Shown in pieces: positions 1 to 5,592 of a DNA stretch of 5,592 nt; position 1 is the first letter of the stretch, and each line of letters begins with the position of its first letter. The DNA comes from Bacteroidales bacterium (GTDB lineage Bacteria; Bacteroidota; Bacteroidia; Bacteroidales; JAADJA01): assembly GCA_029933495.1 (NCBI GenBank), contig JAOZOC010000241.1, positions 1 through 5,592 of the forward strand, in the 5' to 3' direction. Below the pieces are notes generated by a model. That model was given only the letters and a program-made list of their open reading frames with translations. It ran no database searches and had not been told where the DNA came from. The position numbers and the translations under genes were made by a program.

Positions 1-670
1 AGGAATAAATATTATGGAATCCGACCTCAACATTGTTAACTCAACAATATCAGACAATACAGCTATTACAGGTGCTGGCGGAATGTTATTGAATAACTCA
101 TCACTACATTCAGCTAATGTGCTTAATTCTATTTTCTGGAATAACCTGCCTCTTGAGATATATACAGGAAACGAACTTCCCGAAATAACCTATTCGGACA
201 TTGAGGGTGGCTTTGAAGGAGAAGGAAATATTAATGCAAATCCCCTGTTTTCAAATCCCGATGAGGATGATTACACTTTACAATGGAATGATTATCCAGC
301 AGGCGACTTTACAAAATCACCCTGCATTGACGGTGGTAATCCATCATTGGCTTCGGATCCGGACGGAACAACAAACGATATGGGAACATTTTATTTCGAC
401 CAGACTTATATTACTGCTGTTGACAATTACCTGAATGATAATGAAATTGTTGTATATCCAAATCCTGCGACAGACATAATAAATATTAAAGGATTAGAAA
501 GCTACAAAAGGGTGATGATCACCAGCCTCCTTGGTAATATTGTTAAAGACATCGCTACCAGTAACAATGTAATAGCTTTAAACATCTCAGATTTAAAAAC
601 AGGAATATATTTAATGGTACTGTACAATCAGAATGGAACGATATTCAAAAAGAAAATTATCAAAAAGTAA
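1..670 (+). CDS. Secreted beta-helix protein with T9SS C-terminal sorting domain (3' part only)
   Basis: This is the C-terminal part of a surface or secreted protein whose start lies before the window. The frame is already open at base 2, and the residues before the ATG at 14 (GINI) fit the same fold, so that ATG is probably internal. Numbering from that Met, residues 6-45 hold beta-helix rungs (NSTISDNTA, then NSIFWNN). Residues 76-128 hold the usual end of such helices: NPLFSNPDEDDYTLQ, SPCIDGGNP, then DPDGTTNDMGTFYF, as in choice-of-anchor Q type proteins. Residues 144-218 form a type A T9SS sorting domain, with YPNPATD at 148-154, GIYLM at 197-201 and a basic end, KKKIIKK. In this family the domain directs export across the outer membrane by the Por system and is then removed. 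Substrate and function of the missing N-terminal part are unknown. A strong terminator follows, so it ends its transcription unit. Confidence 0.9.
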   Translation, partial: GINIMESDLNIVNSTISDNTAITGAGGMLLNNSSLHSANVLNSIFWNNLPLEIYTGNELPEITYSDIEGGFEGEGNINANPLFSNPDEDDYTLQWNDYPAGDFTKSPCIDGGNPSLASDPDGTTNDMGTFYFDQTYITAVDNYLNDNEIVVYPNPATDIINIKGLESYKRVMITSLLGNIVKDIATSNNVIALNISDLKTGIYLMVLYNQNGTIFKKKIIKK

Positions 671-725
671 ATGGATAGTTAACATAAATTGACTATGGCT
701 AATCCCATAGGATTCTTTGAAGTGT

Positions 726-758
726 GGCCGGAGATTTTTCTCCGGCCTTTTATTCTTT
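726..758 (+). terminator. Intrinsic terminator after the T9SS-cargo gene
   Basis: GGCCGGAGA (726-734) pairs perfectly with TCTCCGGCC (739-747) around a TTTT loop, giving a 9-bp GC-rich stem. TTTTATTCTTT follows at 748-758. The T-rich side is downstream on the + strand only, so it is directional. It lies 55 bases after the stop codon at 668-670 and separates the surface-protein gene from the next gene. A smaller hairpin, CTATGG/CCATAG (693-698 with 705-710), lies just upstream and has no T tract. Confidence 0.88.
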
Positions 759-784
759 AAGTAACATAAAATGTTGTATATTTG
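756..784 (+). promoter_or_regulatory. Predicted Bacteroidota-type promoter for the 167-aa gene
   Basis: TATATTTG at 777-784 matches the Bacteroidota -7 consensus TAnnTTTG exactly. The -33 element is weak: TTTA at 756-759, with a 17-base spacer, is the best candidate and lies in the T tract of the preceding terminator. Transcription would begin around 790, leaving a short leader of roughly 17 bases before the ATG at 807. The -7 box is seen directly; promoter activity is inferred. Confidence 0.55.
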
Positions 785-806
785 GTAACTCAAATTTCAA
801 TATAAA

Positions 807-1310
807 ATGAAAGATATAAAATTACTTGAAGACCGTATAAAAGAACTTGATGCAAAAGGTTTTGATCTTGACGCATGGAAACAATATACTATTATTCTAT
901 TAGGCAGAATTTTCGGAGAAGATAATCAGAAAATAAAAGAGATAGAGAAGATAGATTATGATTACTCAAGCTGGGCACTAAGGGATACTTCCGGCAAAAC
1001 ATCATATCTTGAAACTTGTAAAAAGCTTGGCAAAGAGATTCTGGAAGCATCAATAGATGAGCTACAAGCTTTCGGGGCACCTGTGAAGACAGGTAATAAC
1101 AACATTCCTGTCGAAGTTATTATTGAGGCTCTTGAAAGCGAGTTGAAGGTTTCTCAATATAAAGATGTCGTATCAATCATAAATTCGGAAAAAGAAAAAC
1201 AGGTAAAATTCAGAGACCTAAAAAAATATCTAAAAAACCTTGACGACAGTTCATTCCAGACAATTGTACTTAATATGCTTTCTCATCCTGAATTAAAAGG
1301 GAAGCTATAA
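807..1310 (+). CDS. Unassigned 167-residue, mostly helical cytoplasmic protein
   Basis: I do not recognise this as a named family. The protein has no signal peptide or membrane segment and looks soluble, charged and largely alpha-helical. An N-terminal amphipathic helix (residues 1-16) leads into a segment with W24 and RIFGEDN at 34-40, then SWALRD at 55-60, and a helix ILEASIDELQAFG at 78-90. The spacing of W, (L)xRIFG, and a later ILEASIxEL..FG helix resembles a helical N-terminal region I associate with many uncharacterised proteins, some of them linked to defence islands. That is a weak family-level impression, not a match. A Gly/Asn/Pro linker (90-101) separates a second helical part (102-163). 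The ATG at 807 is preceded by an A-rich leader without Shine-Dalgarno, like its neighbours. The gene is monocistronic by context: terminator before, new promoter after. Confidence 0.85.
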   Translation: MKDIKLLEDRIKELDAKGFDLDAWKQYTIILLGRIFGEDNQKIKEIEKIDYDYSSWALRDTSGKTSYLETCKKLGKEILEASIDELQAFGAPVKTGNNNIPVEVIIEALESELKVSQYKDVVSIINSEKEKQVKFRDLKKYLKNLDDSSFQTIVLNMLSHPELKGKL

Positions 1311-1373
1311 CCTCCTGCCTGCATTTACAATCAAGGACACTTTGAACATATTTGTCACAAAATATATTGCCAT

Positions 1374-1398
1374 AAAACAGCTCGGCTCTGCCTGTTTT
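1374..1398 (+). terminator. Weak hairpin, possible terminator of the 167-aa gene
   Basis: AAAACAG (1374-1380) is complementary to CTGTTTT (1392-1398), with an 11-base GC-rich loop. The stem is short and AT-rich, and its T tract is part of the stem, so it is a poor intrinsic terminator. By symmetry it could act in either direction. It lies 63 bases after the stop at 1310, in the 206-base gap before rplU. Nothing else in that gap looks like a terminator, and I see no small gene or RNA there. Confidence 0.3.
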
Positions 1399-1452
1399 CA
1401 ATGCAAAAAACCTTTCAAATTTTTTTAGTTAAAAAAATTACAAGAAAAAAAG

Positions 1453-1481
1453 TTGTAGAATTAAAAATTTTTCTAATTTTG
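1453..1481 (+). promoter_or_regulatory. Predicted promoter of the rplU-rpmA operon
   Basis: TAATTTTG at 1474-1481 is an exact TAnnTTTG -7 box. TTG at 1453-1455 serves as a -33 element with an 18-base spacer. The stretch upstream and between the boxes (about 1420-1472) is strongly A/T-tracted, as expected for a highly expressed ribosomal promoter. The predicted start near 1488 leaves a leader of about 30 bases, too short and AT-rich to hold a structured ribosomal-protein autoregulatory element. Confidence 0.7.
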
Positions 1482-1516
1482 CACTCCATTTTTCAGACAT
1501 AAGTAAATATAATAAA

Positions 1517-2053
1517 ATGTACGCAATAGTAGAGATAGCAGGACAACAATTTAAAGTTGAAAAAGACCAGGAGATTTTTGTCCACCGCCTTGAAGGTGAA
1601 GTAGATTCAAAGATTGAATTTGATAATGTTTTGCTTTATGATAACGACAGCAAGGTTTCTGTCGGGACTCCCAATGTTGAAGGTGTTAAAATTTCAGGCA
1701 AAATCCTTGAGCATTTAAAAGACGACAAGGTTACTGTTTTCCATAAAAAAAGAAGAAAAGGTTATCAAAAGGAAAACGGGCACAGACAATACATGAGCAA
1801 AGTCCTGATTGAAGGAATCGTAGCAGGAGCTAAGAAAACGAAGAAGACAGCAGAAAAGAAAGAGGAAGCTCCAAAAGCAGACAAGAAAGAGGTAATACCT
1901 ACGAAAGAGACAAAATCAAAAGTTGAAACTAAAGCTGCTGCAAAGCCAAAAGCTGAGAAGAAAGAAGCTAAACCAAAAACTGCAGCAAAGAAAGAGACAA
2001 AGCCTAAGGCTGCTCCAAAGGGAAAAAAGGCTGAAGATAAAAAGGAAGACTAG
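1517..2053 (+). CDS. rplU: 50S ribosomal protein L21 with long Lys-rich C-terminal tail
   Basis: L21 is a 50S subunit protein that binds 23S rRNA. Residues 1-103 are a complete L21 core: the start MYAIVEIAGQQFKVEKDQ and the signature region KKRRKGYQKENGHRQ at 77-91, with the basic RNA-binding loop and the GHR triad at 88-90. The start is fixed by the match of MYAIV to the family N-terminus; the leader is A-rich with no Shine-Dalgarno. The family is usually about 100-105 residues, but this protein runs to 178. Residues 105-178 are a low-complexity extension with 28 Lys, 14 Ala, 11 Glu, no aromatic residues and no Cys or Met, containing KPK at 143-145, 152-154 and 162-164. The tail is in frame with no break. 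It is first gene of a pair with rpmA, 62 bases downstream with no terminator between. Identity is certain; the tail's role is unknown. Confidence 0.97.
   Translation: MYAIVEIAGQQFKVEKDQEIFVHRLEGEVDSKIEFDNVLLYDNDSKVSVGTPNVEGVKISGKILEHLKDDKVTVFHKKRRKGYQKENGHRQYMSKVLIEGIVAGAKKTKKTAEKKEEAPKADKKEVIPTKETKSKVETKAAAKPKAEKKEAKPKTAAKKETKPKAAPKGKKAEDKKED
1829..2050 (+). repeat. rplU: Low-complexity region encoding the Lys/Ala/Pro/Glu tail of L21
   Basis: This A-rich, purine-biased stretch encodes residues 105-178 of L21. It contains degenerate units with a KPK core spaced 9 and 10 codons apart (codons starting 1943, 1970 and 2000), each followed by Ala or Thr and a KKE- or GKK-like cluster. The units differ at synonymous positions (AAGCCAAAA, AAACCAAAA, AAGCCTAAG), so this is a diverged repeat, not a recent tandem duplication. 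The composition resembles the Lys/Ala/Pro tails of histone H1-like proteins, which suggests a disordered, nucleic-acid-binding segment; that is inference from composition. Confidence 0.7.
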
Positions 2054-2115
2054 TTATAGTCAACCAAAATTTCAGAATAAATAAATCAGAAAATAACAAT
2101 AAAAAATAAGAAACC

Positions 2116-2391
2116 ATGGCTCATAAAAAAGGTGCAGGTAGTTCGAATAACGGTAGAGAATCAGAAAGTAAACGTCTGGGTGTAAAAATTTTCGGTGGTC
2201 AGTTTGCAAAAGCTGGTAATATTATTATCAGACAAAGAGGCACAAAGCATCACCCTGGTGATAATGTAGGAATTGGTAAAGACCATACTCTCTATGCACT
2301 CTCCAACGGAACTGTTCATTTCAGAAAAAAAAGAGACAACAGATCATACGTTTCAGTTGTTCCTGCTGACATGAATGAACAGGCGAACTAA
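2116..2391 (+). CDS. rpmA: 50S ribosomal protein L27
   Basis: L27 is a 50S protein whose N-terminal tail reaches toward the peptidyl-transferase centre and helps position tRNA substrates. The 91-residue product has the full family pattern: MAHKKGAGSSNNGRESESKRLGVK at the start, FGGQFAKAGNIIIRQRGTKHHPG at 26-48 and GKDHTLYAL at 54-62. It begins directly with MAHKKG, so it lacks the cleavable N-terminal extension found in Firmicutes L27 and should need only Met removal. The length is slightly above the usual 85 or so because of a short C-terminal end, VVPADMNEQAN. No Shine-Dalgarno is visible; the leader is A-rich. It is second in the operon with rplU, the usual bacterial arrangement, and is closed by the hairpin at 2412-2445. 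Confidence 0.98.
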   Translation: MAHKKGAGSSNNGRESESKRLGVKIFGGQFAKAGNIIIRQRGTKHHPGDNVGIGKDHTLYALSNGTVHFRKKRDNRSYVSVVPADMNEQAN

Positions 2392-2411
2392 ATTTGATTT
2401 TAAAATAATAC

Positions 2412-2445
2412 AAATCCCTTGGGCTGGCCTGAGGGATTTTTTTTT
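2412..2445 (+). terminator. Strong intrinsic terminator of the rplU-rpmA operon
   Basis: The arm at 2412-2423 (AAATCCCTTGGG) pairs over all 12 positions, two of them G-U, with 2428-2439 (CCTGAGGGATTT) around a CTGG tetraloop at 2424-2427. The T run extends from 2437 to 2445, partly inside the stem. It starts 21 bases after the rpmA stop. It should strongly limit read-through into serS, making serS depend on its own promoter. Confidence 0.9.
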
Positions 2446-2448
2446 GCT

Positions 2449-2456
2449 TACTTTTG
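2449..2456 (+). promoter_or_regulatory. Predicted -7 box of the serS promoter
   Basis: TACTTTTG matches TAnnTTTG exactly and begins only three bases after the terminator T run. No good -33 motif is present at the normal 17-21 base spacing; that region (about 2424-2432) falls inside the terminator hairpin. Transcription would begin near 2462, giving a leader of roughly 50 bases before serS. The box is seen directly and its use is inferred, supported by the need for a promoter after so strong a terminator. Confidence 0.5.
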
Positions 2457-2500
2457 CAGTGTATAAATGAAATTAATATTCTGGAGATATTAAATAAAAA

Positions 2501-2512
2501 TAATAATAATAA
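2501..2512 (+). repeat. (TAA)4 run abutting the serS start codon
   Basis: Four perfect TAA units run directly into the initiation codon, so the A of the ATG at 2512 is the last base of the repeat. The tract is part of the A-rich, Shine-Dalgarno-free leader typical of this group. Unit gain or loss would change only leader length, not the reading frame. The only GGAG-like sequence (2483-2486) is about 25 bases from the ATG, too far to act as a ribosome binding site. Confidence 0.5.
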
Positions 2513-3783
2513 TGTTACAGATCTATCATATTAGAGAGCACAGCAAGGAAGTTATTGAACGTCTTGCTATTAAAAATTTTGACGCTGCCGCAATTATTGA
2601 CAAGATACTGGTTCTTGATGTTAAGAGGCGCAATATTCAGAAAAATCTTGATGACACACTTGCCGAATCAAACAAAGCCGCAAAGGAGATAGGAGGCCTG
2701 TTCAAACAGGGTAAAATTGACGAGGCAAATGTAAAGAAGGCAAAAACAGCCGATCTGAAAAAAGTATCTAAAGAGCTGGGAGATAATCTGGATTCTGTTA
2801 GTTCTGAACTTAATAACCTGCTTGTACAATTACCCAACCTCCCCCACCCTTCAGTACCAAAGGGAAACAGCGATGCTGATAATGAAATGATCTATGAGGA
2901 GGGAACAATGCCCGAACTGAGTAATGATGCAATTCCACACTGGGAGTTGGCAAAGAAATACGATATAATTGATTTTGACCTTGGAAGTAAGGTTACAGGA
3001 GCCGGTTTCCCGTTTTACAAAGGTAAAGGAGCCAAGCTCCAAAGGGCCTTGATCAACTTTTTTCTGGACAGGGCAATGGATGCAGGCTATACCGAATTCC
3101 AGCCACCACTAATGGTTAATGAAGATTCCGGATACGGAACAGGACAGTTGCCTGACAAAGAGGGACAGATGTATCACGCTACTGTGGATAATCTTTACCT
3201 GATTCCAACAGCAGAGGTTCCCTTAACAAATATCTACAGAAATGTTATTCTGAAAAATGAAGAATTACCAGTTATGAATGTTGCCTACTCACAGTGTTTC
3301 AGGCGCGAGGCAGGCTCTTATGGCAAGGACGTCAGAGGACTGAACAGGCTGCATCAGTTCGATAAAGTTGAAATGGTACAGATTCAGCATCCTGACAAAT
3401 CGTATGAAACTTTGGAACAGATGAAAGACTATGCAGCATCACTTATTCGCGCACTTGGACTTCCATTCAGAATATTAAGGCTTTGTGGCGGAGACATTAG
3501 CTTCACCTCAGCTCTGACTTATGACTTTGAGGTATATTCAGGAGCCCAGAAAAAATGGCTTGAGGTTAGTTCGGTTTCAAATTTTGAGAATTTTCAGGCA
3601 AACAGGATGAAATTAAGGTTCAAGGATGCAGATGGAAAAACAAAACTGGCTCATACTCTCAACGGAAGTGCCCTGGCATTACCAAGAATTGTTGCAGCCC
3701 TGCTCGAAAACAATCAAACTTCCGAAGGAATAAAAATACCTGAGGCTTTGATACCTTATACGGGGTTTGAAATTATTGATTAA
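2512..3783 (+). CDS. serS: Seryl-tRNA synthetase (class II, cytoplasmic)
   Basis: The enzyme charges tRNA-Ser with serine, using ATP, and also charges tRNA-Sec where that exists. At 423 residues it has the normal bacterial length. The start MLQIYHIREHSKEVIERL matches the family N-terminus, and an in-frame TAA at 2491 with no ATG in between fixes it. Residues about 28-106 are the Lys/Glu-rich antiparallel coiled-coil arm that grips the tRNA-Ser long variable arm. The catalytic domain follows: motif 1 near 175-202 (ending FQPPLMVNE), TAEVPLTN at 233-240 in the serine pocket, motif 2 at 263-287 (FRREAGSYG, then RGLNRLHQFDKVE), EVSSVSNFENFQANRM at 351-366, and motif 3 TLNGSALALPRIVAALLEN at 382-400. 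All key catalytic features appear intact. It lies behind the rplU-rpmA terminator, with its own predicted -7 box. The next gene begins 51 bases on with no terminator between. Confidence 0.98.
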   Translation: MLQIYHIREHSKEVIERLAIKNFDAAAIIDKILVLDVKRRNIQKNLDDTLAESNKAAKEIGGLFKQGKIDEANVKKAKTADLKKVSKELGDNLDSVSSELNNLLVQLPNLPHPSVPKGNSDADNEMIYEEGTMPELSNDAIPHWELAKKYDIIDFDLGSKVTGAGFPFYKGKGAKLQRALINFFLDRAMDAGYTEFQPPLMVNEDSGYGTGQLPDKEGQMYHATVDNLYLIPTAEVPLTNIYRNVILKNEELPVMNVAYSQCFRREAGSYGKDVRGLNRLHQFDKVEMVQIQHPDKSYETLEQMKDYAASLIRALGLPFRILRLCGGDISFTSALTYDFEVYSGAQKKWLEVSSVSNFENFQANRMKLRFKDADGKTKLAHTLNGSALALPRIVAALLENNQTSEGIKIPEALIPYTGFEIID

Positions 3784-3834
3784 AAAACTATTAAGTCATT
3801 AACGTTTTTAAGAGAAATCATAACAATAAAAAAA

Positions 3835-5592
3835 ATGAGGCTGCTAAAATATCTTCTTCCGGTTTTGCTCCTTTTCTCCGGCATTCATGTTATGTCGCAG
3901 AATGATGGTATTTTGAAACCAGTTGAGATACATCCCCCGCATCCCGGAACACAGCCTAAGAAACAGAAAAAGGAGAGTGACGAACAATTAGCTTCACAAT
4001 ATTACCGAAATGGGGACTATGACAAAGCAGTAGTTTTGTATGAGAAACTTTTTAAGGAGAAAAAAAATCAAATATACTATCACTATTACCTCTACTGTCT
4101 TACAAAACTTGAAGAGTTTAAGAAAGCTGAAAAGCTGGTAAAAAGTCAGAAGAAGAAATATCCAGGACAGATGAGATACATCGTTGACCTTGGATTCGTC
4201 TATTCACAGGCCGGAGAGGGTGCAAAGGCAAAACGTCAGTACGATGAAGCTATCAAAAACATCTCTCCAAATATCAACCAGATTAAAGATCTTGCCAATA
4301 CTTTTCTGATGAGGGGTCAACCGGAATATGCAATAATTACTTATAAAAAAGGCCAGCAATTAATTAGTGACTATCCCTTTAACCTTGAGCTTGGAAATCT
4401 TTACAGGCAGACAGGCGATTACAGGGCAATGATAGAGCAATACCTTGATTATATCGACTTCAATTATTCAAATGTCGATATTGTGGAGTACCGACTACAG
4501 GATGTACTTGATAAGGATAAAGAGGGAAAAACAGCCGAAATGCTTCGTATTGCTTTGCTAAAAAGAATTCAGAAACAGCCTGAAAAGATATATTTTTCCG
4601 AGATGCTTTACTGGCTGGCTGTTCAGGAGAAAAACTTTGGGCTAGCCTTAAGTCAGGCAAAAGCAATAGACAAAAGAACCGGAAGCGACGGAGAGATTGT
4701 TCTGGAACTTGCCGAACTTTGCATATCAAATGAAGAATACGATATTGCCATTGATTCATACAAATATGTTCTGAAAAAAGGCAAAAACAATATTTATTAT
4801 CTTGATGCCAGAATAGGCCTGCTGAATGCACGCTATCAAAAGATCACAGAATCGTTTGATTACACTAAAGACGACCTGACTGATCTGGAAAAGGATTACA
4901 TTTTAGTTCTTGATGATTATGGACGGAATGCAACAACAATCCAGGTTATGGAGTTTCTCGGCCATTTGCAGGCTTTCTATCTCGATAAAACAGATGAGGC
5001 TATTGATATTTTAAATTATGCAATTGAAATTCCAAATGCAAGTCCTATGAATGTTGCACAGTGCAAAATTGAACTGGCTGACATACTTCTATTCGTTGAT
5101 AATGTATGGGACGCAAAGTTACTCTACTCACAGGTTGAAAAGCAATTTAAAAATGAACCCATCGGACATCTTGCCAAATTCAAAAATGCAAAACTATCAT
5201 TTTACATAGGCCAGTTCGACTGGGCAAAAGCACAACTTGATGTTCTGAAAGCCGCCACTTCCAAATTCATTGCTAATGATGCACTGCAGTTGTCAGTTCT
5301 GATTAGCGATAACATAGATATTGACAGCTCCACGGTTGCCTTGAGTATGTATGCACGTGCCGACCTTATGCTTTTCAGAAATCATGATAAAGAGGCTTTG
5401 AAAATTCTTGACTCAATTTTCGAACTAGGAGTAAGTCATCCGATTTATGACGAAGTTTTATATAAGAAAGCTGAAATAATGATCAAGAATGGAAAGTTTA
5501 AAAATGCAGCAAATTATCTTACTGATATAGTTGACAACTATTCTTATGACATAACTGCTGATGATGCGCTGTTCCTTCTTGCCGAACTAAAG
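3835..5592 (+). CDS. Exported tetratricopeptide-repeat protein (3' end beyond window)
   Basis: The frame is open for 586 codons to the last base with no stop, so the C-terminus is missing. The ATG at 3835 is the first after the serS stop, in the same frame, and starts a clear signal peptide: MRLLKYLLPVLLLFSG, then IHVMSQ, with likely signal peptidase I cleavage after SQ (residue 22). There is no lipobox Cys. A basic, Pro-rich linker (about 30-50) precedes TPR-like helix pairs near 52-78, 83-110, 115-140, 151-176, 287-314, 410-437, 447-472, 504-530 and 541-568, many with the A/Y/A spacing of TPRs, for example YYRNGDYDKAVVLYEKL. Residues 180-285 are less regular. TPRs are protein-binding scaffolds, and export suggests a periplasmic or envelope role; the partner is unknown. 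It probably shares a transcript with serS, since the 51-base gap shows neither a terminator nor a TAnnTTTG box. No Shine-Dalgarno is present; the leader is A-rich. Confidence 0.9.
   Translation, partial: MRLLKYLLPVLLLFSGIHVMSQNDGILKPVEIHPPHPGTQPKKQKKESDEQLASQYYRNGDYDKAVVLYEKLFKEKKNQIYYHYYLYCLTKLEEFKKAEKLVKSQKKKYPGQMRYIVDLGFVYSQAGEGAKAKRQYDEAIKNISPNINQIKDLANTFLMRGQPEYAIITYKKGQQLISDYPFNLELGNLYRQTGDYRAMIEQYLDYIDFNYSNVDIVEYRLQDVLDKDKEGKTAEMLRIALLKRIQKQPEKIYFSEMLYWLAVQEKNFGLALSQAKAIDKRTGSDGEIVLELAELCISNEEYDIAIDSYKYVLKKGKNNIYYLDARIGLLNARYQKITESFDYTKDDLTDLEKDYILVLDDYGRNATTIQVMEFLGHLQAFYLDKTDEAIDILNYAIEIPNASPMNVAQCKIELADILLFVDNVWDAKLLYSQVEKQFKNEPIGHLAKFKNAKLSFYIGQFDWAKAQLDVLKAATSKFIANDALQLSVLISDNIDIDSSTVALSMYARADLMLFRNHDKEALKILDSIFELGVSHPIYDEVLYKKAEIMIKNGKFKNAANYLTDIVDNYSYDITADDALFLLAELK

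Noticed and set aside
201..434. 77-codon open frame on the + strand
   Set aside because: It overlaps, in another frame, the part of the T9SS cargo gene encoding the conserved NPLF to DPDGT motifs. Its product resembles no protein family.
671..710. Alternative hairpins: ATAGT (675-679) with ACTAT (692-696), or CTATGG (693-698) with CCATAG (705-710)
   Set aside because: The two pairings are mutually exclusive, which recalls a switch. However, the stems are only 5-6 bp, they lie after a stop codon, and a far stronger terminator follows. No aptamer-like structure is present.
1351..1361. Small palindrome TTTGT-C-ACAAA in the gap before rplU
   Set aside because: The 5-base arms are too short in AT-rich DNA to claim an operator. 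It lies about 90 bases upstream of the predicted -33 box and is not repeated elsewhere in the window as far as I can see.
1482..1516. Possible ribosomal-protein autoregulatory leader or riboswitch before rplU
   Set aside because: The predicted leader is only about 30 bases, AT-rich, with no evident stem-loop.
4460..4831. 123-codon open frame on the minus strand
   Set aside because: It lies wholly inside the TPR gene, antisense to a well-formed TPR region. The product is Cys/Phe/Gln-rich with no recognisable family features, as expected of a shadow frame.
1..5592. CRISPR array, insertion sequence, attachment site, tRNA or rRNA gene, toxin-antitoxin pair
   Set aside because: I found no regularly spaced direct repeats, transposase motifs, terminal inverted repeats or tRNA-like cloverleaf sequence on either strand. 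Apart from the 167-residue orphan, the genes are housekeeping or ordinary envelope types.

Overview
The window looks like a chromosomal segment of a Bacteroidota bacterium, probably of the Bacteroidales/Marinilabiliales type. Four things point there. The first protein ends in a type IX secretion (T9SS) sorting domain. Three upstream regions carry an exact TAnnTTTG -7 box. Start codons follow A-rich leaders with no Shine-Dalgarno sequence. The DNA is AT-rich, with Arg mostly encoded by AGA/AGG. All supported genes are on the + strand.

Layout: (1) 1-670 is the 3' end of a secreted parallel beta-helix protein with a C-terminal T9SS sorting domain, closed by a strong intrinsic terminator (726-758). 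(2) 807-1310 is an unassigned 167-residue helical protein with its own predicted promoter. (3) 1517-2391 is the rplU-rpmA ribosomal pair (L21, L27), with a good promoter in front and a 12-bp-stem terminator behind. L21 carries an unusual Lys/Ala/Pro/Glu-rich tail of about 74 residues. (4) 2512-3783 is serS (seryl-tRNA synthetase), with a predicted -7 box directly after the rpmA terminator. (5) 3835 to the window end is a signal-peptide-bearing TPR protein, 586 codons visible and still open at the edge, probably co-transcribed with serS.

rplU, rpmA and serS form a translation block: two large-subunit proteins and one charging enzyme, divided into two predicted transcription units by the terminator at 2412-2445. 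The flanking genes (surface protein, orphan helical protein, exported TPR protein) have no evident functional tie to it. The window is mostly ordinary housekeeping sequence. I see no CRISPR array, insertion sequence, tRNA or rRNA gene, or multi-gene defence cassette. The points most worth a second look are the L21 tail, the orphan 167-residue protein, and the way promoters are packed against terminators.
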